Positions 57,473 through 64,000 of a stretch of DNA of 64,000 nucleotides are shown here, piece by piece. The position numbers were made by a program, and so were the translations under genes. Every line of letters starts with the position of its first letter. Position 1 is the stretch's first letter. Source of the DNA: Cladorhizidae sp. MBARI D1340-BT2 (taxonomy: Eukaryota; Porifera; Demospongiae; Poecilosclerida; Cladorhizidae); NCBI GenBank assembly GCA_028752905.1, contig JAQNBH010000013.1:13760316-13824315 (forward strand), written 5' to 3'. Below the pieces are notes generated by a model, which made no database searches, was not told where the DNA came from, and saw only the letters and a list, made by a program, of their open reading frames with translations.

Positions 57473-58913
57473 ATGTCTATGAGAGAGTCAAACTTCCTTT
57501 ACTAAAATAGTAATTTGGGGAGTATACTCCATTGCATTGTTTCAGACAAGTGAGGAACTATATATGGTAGAGTATTGCAAAAGCAATAGGGGAGTTCTGA
57601 ATGGAGGAACGAGATATAATTTTCAAAGGTCAAGAGAGGTATTTGAAATTTGCTAATGGCATTGAAAGGAAAGGTATGACATTTTTTGCATATCAGGAAA
57701 TGATAGCAACGGCAATACGGACACATGCTTTCAAGCCTACTGTAAAAGTACATGCTATATTCTTGCTCCACAAAAACTCTCACCAGAAATTTTGAATGGA
57801 CAACACATCAGATGCCAGCATTTTCAATGTCCACTAAACCAAATTGCTGCCACTGATCATTGATAAACGTTATAGCTGCCACACTCACTTTATTAAACCA
57901 CACCCAGTTTTCTAAAGACATTTAAATAATGAGCAGACATTTACATAAATTACTGTGTTAGTAGGTAACCTACTCAGCTTTAATGTGACGATTGATGCCA
58001 TAAAAGTTCTTAGCAGGATAATTATATGAAGAATCTGGAACGCATTTGATGATGTTAAGTTTAATAATTTGTTATAGGTGATTTAAATTTCCACTTTGTA
58101 GCAAAATGCCAATATCCAGATAGGCAGTAGGAGGGTGGGAATAAAGAAGTGGAAGAGAAGATGTGACACTTGATGAACTAGGTTCAGGATCCAACTGGGA
58201 TAATTCAGTTTGAGAGGAAACTGCAGTAGGTTGCATGGGTAAGACAGTCGGGATAAAAAGTCTTACAATTTTCATCTGGGGACTTCTTTTTCTTTAACAA
58301 AGTACCCGGAGAAGTTTACCCAACAGATCTCTTCGTGGCTAGCTTAATTTCCAACACCAAGTTCCACACCAGGCAAAAAGAGGGGCAGGGCTAGACATCT
58401 GTGCAGCATGGCTATTGACACACCCACAATTGTGGTATGAGCAACTAAACTGCAGCGCGACTATATAGTCTCGCATGCACAGACCTGAGAAGCGTAAGAA
58501 ATCCGACTCAGTGAGTGCGTTTAGAGTAATGCTGAATTACGTCTGGAGTGGGGTTCTTAAGAACTCAAAGAACCCCTCCCCCCCCCACACACACACTGAA
58601 TACGCCAGTGTACTATCTGTTGCCTGTGGCCAATACTAGCTAGAGAACTGTCAAAAGCCCAGCATCTGGACTTCAGAAGTTTGTACATTCGCGACCTTCG
58701 TTGGTTCTGCCTTTCCCTCAGCTCTCTACTCTTTCTTCTCTGCAGAAAAAGTTTCCTGCTGCTGCTCATGTAGGTAACTGATCATGAAAGAAAAGGATGC
58801 AAAAACAAACTCCATCTCATAGTATATAATTTTGACTGACTTTGGTTGGTTACTTTTTTTTGTTGCTCAGTACGGCTATTGTGCGTGCACATCAGTTTAG
58901 GTGCAGCAGGCCT
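57473..58913. other. gene 2 3' flank
   Basis: No supported gene. On the minus strand at 58770-58560 and 58275-58072, open stretches could be a degraded transposase N-terminus, but I cannot name a family. A C-rich tract lies at 58575-58590. Confidence 0.35.
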
Positions 58914-58977
58914 AATTATCCCTTGCTAATTCTTTCTCTAGCTGTTAGCTACAAGAAAGAATTAGCAAGGGATAATT
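58914..58977. repeat. perfect 24-bp stem, 16-nt loop hairpin
   Basis: AATTATCCCTTGCTAATTCT... (58914-58937) is exactly complementary to 58954-58977. The loop is CTAGCTGTTAGCTACA. It could be a tiny MITE, a foldback scar or an RNA hairpin. Confidence 0.9.
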
Positions 58978-61900
58978 GGGTCTATTCATTGTTGCTATAG
59001 CCAAAAACCATAACAGCCAGTGTATATCAACCTTTCTGGGATGTTCCTCTATCCCATGTATACTTCATCACAGTCCAATTACAAGTGGAAGAAATGTCTG
59101 TCATCTGTTTGTCGCCTATGAGTTGCGGAGGAGTTGGTGTATGATATCTTTGAAGATCTTGTATGACATTTTGTGATGGTATAGTACTACTTACTATATA
59201 CACTTTTTCTAGTAATGCATGCAAAGGAAAGCCATTCGTCAAGTATGCCCTGATAGAAAATAATTATACTGGACTTATTGCACCCTTTGTGTGGACAGAT
59301 TCATGGGTGTGTGGAGGGTATGTGTTCCCAGGATCCCCCCCCCCCCCCTCCCCCTGCACACACGCACACACACATGCACACACATTTTACACTCTTGATA
59401 TGAAAAAATAAAAAGTAGTAGATAGATACTCATCATTGTGACAAAACGATAATTCATATTAAAAAAACATAATCAACAATCCCCTTGAGATCAGCTTGCT
59501 CCACAGTGCATTTCTATAGGTATAATAGTGATCGATTGGTGGAGGCAGGAGAGACATTGACCACACACTACAAATCAGTTATCCAGAAAGGAGGCAAAAT
59601 TTCTGAAAGTGCCATTTAAATCATTATATCTTGCTTCTATGCTCTTGTGGAATTCGACAGTTTATTGACTTAATCGTAACGATTGTAACTAGACAACCAG
59701 CTCTATTTTATTATTGGTCAACTAATAGGGGTTTTCTTATGCTTCATCAGACTCTGATCTGTCTGTCTCCTGCATCTAAGCTTCAACAAATCATTAGAGT
59801 CAGTTTCTCCATGTGAATGTGTACTATATAGAATTTTCCATGTTCAATAGAAAATTCTGAAGAAACCTTGATGTCATCTGAATTTGATTACACCTTTCAA
59901 TGAGTCAATATGTTATGGAGTCTTTTAGTCCCATCAGTTTGGATGTCATAACACCCACAGATTCTCAAAGGGAGCTTCAGTAGCCTATATTAATTTAATC
60001 GTGTGAACATCACAAGTTATCTATTTTGGCTTGAAAACCACTATTAGCTGAAGAAAGATGATGTCATTAGGAAAAAATGGCTTTTCAATAACCTTGGTTA
60101 GATATCTGATAAATGGTTATCATCCAGCCCTAGTTGTGAATGTGGATTATATCAATTCGCATTTAACCTTAGTGCAGGATTATAACGTTAGTAATTTACA
60201 AGATCCCCCCCCCCCCCACTGCCCAGATAACTAGACATGCGAATGCCTGAAAACTTGCCGGGGTCTTAGCCATGCCCCAGTTCAGCAGTAGTGGGACTTG
60301 TAGCCTATGACTAGGCTGTGTAATACATGCTTCTGGCACTGCAAGTTAGCCTAGAATGGCATATTGTGGACACTGCACTGGGTATAAGTGGGGGAGTGTA
60401 TGTCAGCTATGTCTTCCTCTGATGCATAGAGGTGATAGGCTGACTTGATATACACAGTGCCCCACCCCTAACCCCACCTTTATAAGGACATCTGTTACTA
60501 CTACTATAGTGTCTCAACAACTGCTCTCCTTAAACAGTAGGGGGCTCCACTGCAGCCCTTGTAATTTCACACTCATGCCTTCGTAAGGAAGTGGGGATGG
60601 AGAGTAATGAAAGTGTTTGTAATAGCTATCATGATAGACAACATTGTCGTGGTGGTGGTTGTGGTGGTCCTCTCCCTCCTCCTCATCACCAATACCACCA
60701 CCTTCTACCACCACCACCACCATCACCACCACTATTATTATTTATATTTATGTATTCTTCTTTATTTATGAAATGAGCTGTGGGGATGTGTGGTGGATCG
60801 GAAGTGTAAATGCTAGCACTAGCTCATGACACTGGAAACGCCCAGGTTATCTAATGCTAGTACTGGCTGTCAAGGCTCTAACTGTGCTGTTCTGCTCTGA
60901 ACCTGGCTGGGACTGCACACGGTCTGATTTGCAGAATGCCAGTCACATGGGCTTTAGCTGGCACTGCCCAGAGACAGGTAGCCCTCCTAATGTTAACCTA
61001 ATTTAAACATTGGTTTAAGGGGGACCATGAATGTTTTTTTCATTCTTCTTTTTTACTTACTCTAACTATAGTTAAACATACAAACTTTCACTTTGTAAAG
61101 TTTCAGAGTATTGGATGTTTCATTATGCACACCACTCATTACTTAAGGCAAAGGGCCTGATCCAAGGTCGAATTCAAGCCAGCATAGCTTCGCGACCTCT
61201 GGGTATACACAGGGGCTCCAGCCGCATTTTATTCGGGTGACCAATTCTGGACAAAAATTTCAAATGTTGGCACTTATAAGTAGTGCAGACAAGCTAGGCA
61301 TGAGAAACACACCTTGGGAATCCCAGAAAGAGTTGCCGGGTACCACACCAAGCAAATCAGATCAACATCTGGGACACCCTATCAACTTCTGAGGAGTTCC
61401 ATGGGTCTGGTTTTGAGAGAGCTGACTTCACTGGAGACTTCAGCTTGATCAAGAACCAGAGTCTTGTGGAAGCTGTGAGGACGTGACAGTGTCACTGTGG
61501 GGGCGCTCTGGTTGTCAAGACAAACCTGAAGAACCTAGAGATTTATGTGAGAATTAAATTTTCTTTGACAATTCTTCATTATCGGAGATAACATTACTGG
61601 GACCCATTCAAATCACTTTATTTATGTTTTATGTCATGGGATGTTATATGTACATTCAATGCAATAAGGGTCTTTTTATTTTACTTTACTTTCAAGAACA
61701 AGCATTTCAATAAAGGGTAGTTTTTAAACACACCATATCAAAAGCCAGTGGTCAAGCCTATGAAGGTGCTTCAGCAAAACCTTCAAAGATTTCAAATGTT
61801 CAAGCTCACATTTGTACTATTTACTAACTCATCCTCAAAGTCATGCTCAATTTGAGTAGCAGCATTTCAAAATTACTGACATACAATTCACATAAGAAGT

Positions 61901-62759
61901 AAAACTTCTTGGAGTATTAGAAGTTAAGAGAACAAGTACAAAAGGAGAAGCATTTAACTGGCTTGTGTAATGCTTGAAGGATGGAAAAACAGTATTGGTA
62001 TGTATCTCAATATTTGAGTACCTATTCCCCTCGTCATATTTCTAAATCAACTTTACTTTAGTAACACCTAATGATCCAACAAGTGAAACTGGAACGCAAT
62101 ACAAATGTCAATGCTAAGGACATGTATTGATTGGTTAGAAAAATCATGTAATTACTTTTGCCTTTGTAAAGGTAAAAATGACAGTCAAATTATGGAAGAG
62201 AAACAATTGCCTTACTAGACATAATTATTGGAAAATAAACTGAGTCTCTCTTTCTGCTGCAAAAAACACATTCCAAGATGCTTTTTATTTGCACTTGCAT
62301 GGCATAATAATTAATGCATTAATAATGTGGGTGTTGCTAGTATGTATTGAGGGTGGTTGCCAACCCAGAACCCCCCCTCCCCCTTGATCTGCCCATGTGT
62401 CTCCCAAAGGTGAGGCAAGGTCATGCCTGCAAATAACTATACACAATGTAGCTAGTGGGGAGAAGTTGTAGTATGCTCTCTGAAATTTAGGAATTTGCAA
62501 GTCAAGGATATCACCAACTGTTTCAGAGGGCCAGGTGGAAAGGGACAGCAAAAGGGAACATTTATTGACGACCATTTCCAGACTATATACCGATAATTTA
62601 ATATTGATAGTGTTGAGCCCGTTAAGGCCAGCACATATACAGCACTGTGTGACACTAAATAAAAGTACATAACTAAATAATAGCTTTATATTAATGTAAT
62701 AATTAGAGCTATACAACTGTTTAAGGAGAGTGGAGGGAACCTTTCTATCCTTACACTCT
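58978..62759. other. long noncoding region
   Basis: No supported gene. It contains C/G tracts (59334-59352, 60205-60220), a CA-rich run (59355-59385), a CCA/CAC trinucleotide region (60650-60750), and a GC-rich stretch (60830-60980). An open frame of about 60 codons near 61300-61486 has no recognisable domain. Confidence 0.4.
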
Positions 62760-64000
62760 ACCCATATTCATCCAGCCACAGTCCAGCCCCTACAATTCTG
62801 TGCACCTCATCCACCAGTTTCAGCTGATCCTCTCAACTTCCCGACAAATCTCTAAGGAATGTCCCACATCTTCCTCTGTTCCACTATCACATATACAACT
62901 CTCATCCCTAATTATTCATCATCCCACTAACAACCTACCTCTTACCTTCCTGATCTTCATGGACTTCACATTCCTCTCCACTTCTGTACCATTCTTTGCC
63001 AATGTATACAACTTCATCACTCTTGCTGTTTTTACTTCCTCCTCCCAATCCTTCTCATTCCTTACTTTCATCTTTTCCTTCCACTTATGTACTGTACTGA
63101 TCCAACCTCATTGTTTAGCTCATATTTATCTCATTATTATTACCAAACATCCGATTCATCCTCTCTTGGTTTATTTACAATTATGTTCACCAAGCTCTGT
63201 TCCAACACCTCTACCAAACAAAACCTTCATCTCTTCCCTCCTCTCCTCCAGCAGCTTCCTCCACACCATATCTCCATCATATTGCCACTCTTTATACTGT
63301 ACTACTTGCCCCCAACAATCTCAAACCCACTCTCATCAGTGCCGACTCCAACTTTTTGTAAGCATTATGTCCTTCTGTACTAGGTCTCACTAGAAACCTA
63401 CACCATTTCCCCTCTGTCTCCCTTCACCTGCCCATTCCACGGTCTATTTCACCTGTCCATTCACTCTGCTCATCCATGTCACCTATTCTTCTGCCTTCTT
63501 TGCCATCTTCTCAAACAACATTACCACTTAGCTTCCTATCAAACCATTCTCCCAAGTACTTGAATTCTTCTACCTCTTCCAATATCTCCTCACAAAATCC
63601 TCCAATTCATTCCTGTTTCCCTCTTCCCTACTACCATGATCTTGCTCCTTTTACTATTAAACTTCACCTTCCGCCTTAACACATACGCCTATACCACATC
63701 CAACATAACTTGCAGCCCCATCCCCGAGTCCACCAAAACCTCATTATAGTGCCCAACACCAACACCATTCCTCCTTTAGCTCAGCCCTCTCCATCTTCTG
63801 TCATTCCCAACAAATATGCATTGAAAAGAAGTGATGGCAAAGAACATCCTCCATTCTCCACAACGAACCACCTTGTCCTCCTTCCATTCTTTACCACCAT
63901 CATATCTACCCCAATATCTTCACAAGCTTCTCCTCCACTCCATACTGCCTCAACTTGTGCAACAGTCCCTCCCTCCACACACTGTCATATGCTTTGCTTA
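62760..64000 (-). mobile_element. decayed non-LTR retrotransposon, runs off the window
   Basis: Minus-strand reading from the window end gives LSKAYDSVWREGLLHKLRQY (reverse transcriptase motif with the first catalytic Asp replaced or lost at the edge), then NGRRTRWFVVENGG and LLFNAYLLGMTED. Farther down come fragments of the type EVEEFKYLG and KLEERREEMKVLFG. No frame is continuous. The strong C+T bias of the plus strand is simply the antisense of this AGG-rich coding remnant. The element starts outside the window. Confidence 0.65.

Noticed and set aside
60514..60829. Gly/Val and Pro/Ser-rich overlapping frames
   Set aside because: Low-complexity CCA/GGT trinucleotide sequence read in several frames.
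62800..63393. 197-residue plus-strand Ser/Leu-rich frame
   Set aside because: It is the antisense shadow of the minus-strand LINE remnant, whose AYDSVWR and LLFNAYLLGM motifs are recognisable.

Overview
This is eukaryotic, metazoan-type DNA. The genes are split by GT-AG introns, about 60% of the sequence is recognisable mobile or repetitive DNA, and the only host genes seen encode secreted or membrane multidomain proteins with a discoidin (F5/8 type C) domain. AT-rich sequence, very short introns beside huge TE-filled ones, and the mix of DNA transposons (Tigger, MULE, hAT, piggyBac, DUF7869-type, Academ-like) suggest a marine invertebrate. A sponge is my favoured guess, but I cannot prove it from sequence alone.

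Backbone of the window: two tandem, same-strand paralogous receptor genes. Gene 1 (4497-36877, 7 exons, 405 aa) and gene 2 (42334-57376, 7 exons, 439 aa) share one architecture: signal peptide, one F5/8C domain split over two exons, a Ser/Thr/Glu-rich stalk, one transmembrane helix, and a cytoplasmic tail built from small exons that each end in an N-S-(I/L)-Y-G motif. All intron phases agree between the two genes, exon 3 is 151 nt and exon 5 is 72 nt in both, and both models give uninterrupted reading frames. They look like cell-surface adhesion or signalling receptors with tyrosine-based tails.

Layout. 1-1800: noncoding, with a cluster of GTAGTGA/TCACTAC heptamers. 1800-3440: decayed Ty3/gypsy pol. 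4441-13503: gene 1 promoter region and exons 1-6, with a 1.7-kb foldback element in intron 3. 13504-36696: a 23-kb intron 6 packed with TEs: a short Tigger/pogo element, a Tigger with a zinc-finger tail, a Mutator-like element split by a hAT-like element that is itself split by a piggyBac, a second Mutator-like remnant, an inverted minisatellite pair around a second piggyBac, a DUF7869-type gene, and a short hAT. 36697-36877: last exon of gene 1. 38090-41935: a LINE. 42334-57376: gene 2. Its introns hold a LINE 3' fragment, a 0.9-kb GCTT microsatellite, and a 5.1-kb Academ-like transposon with about 140-bp TIRs. 57377-62750: noncoding, with a perfect 24-bp hairpin. 62760-64000: a decayed LINE on the minus strand.

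The most informative structures are the triple-nested insertion (removing each inner element with one target-site copy restores the outer reading frame) and the Academ-like element, which encodes a PIN/XPG-like nuclease with a C-terminal CXC cysteine cluster. No tRNA, rRNA or CRISPR was recognised.
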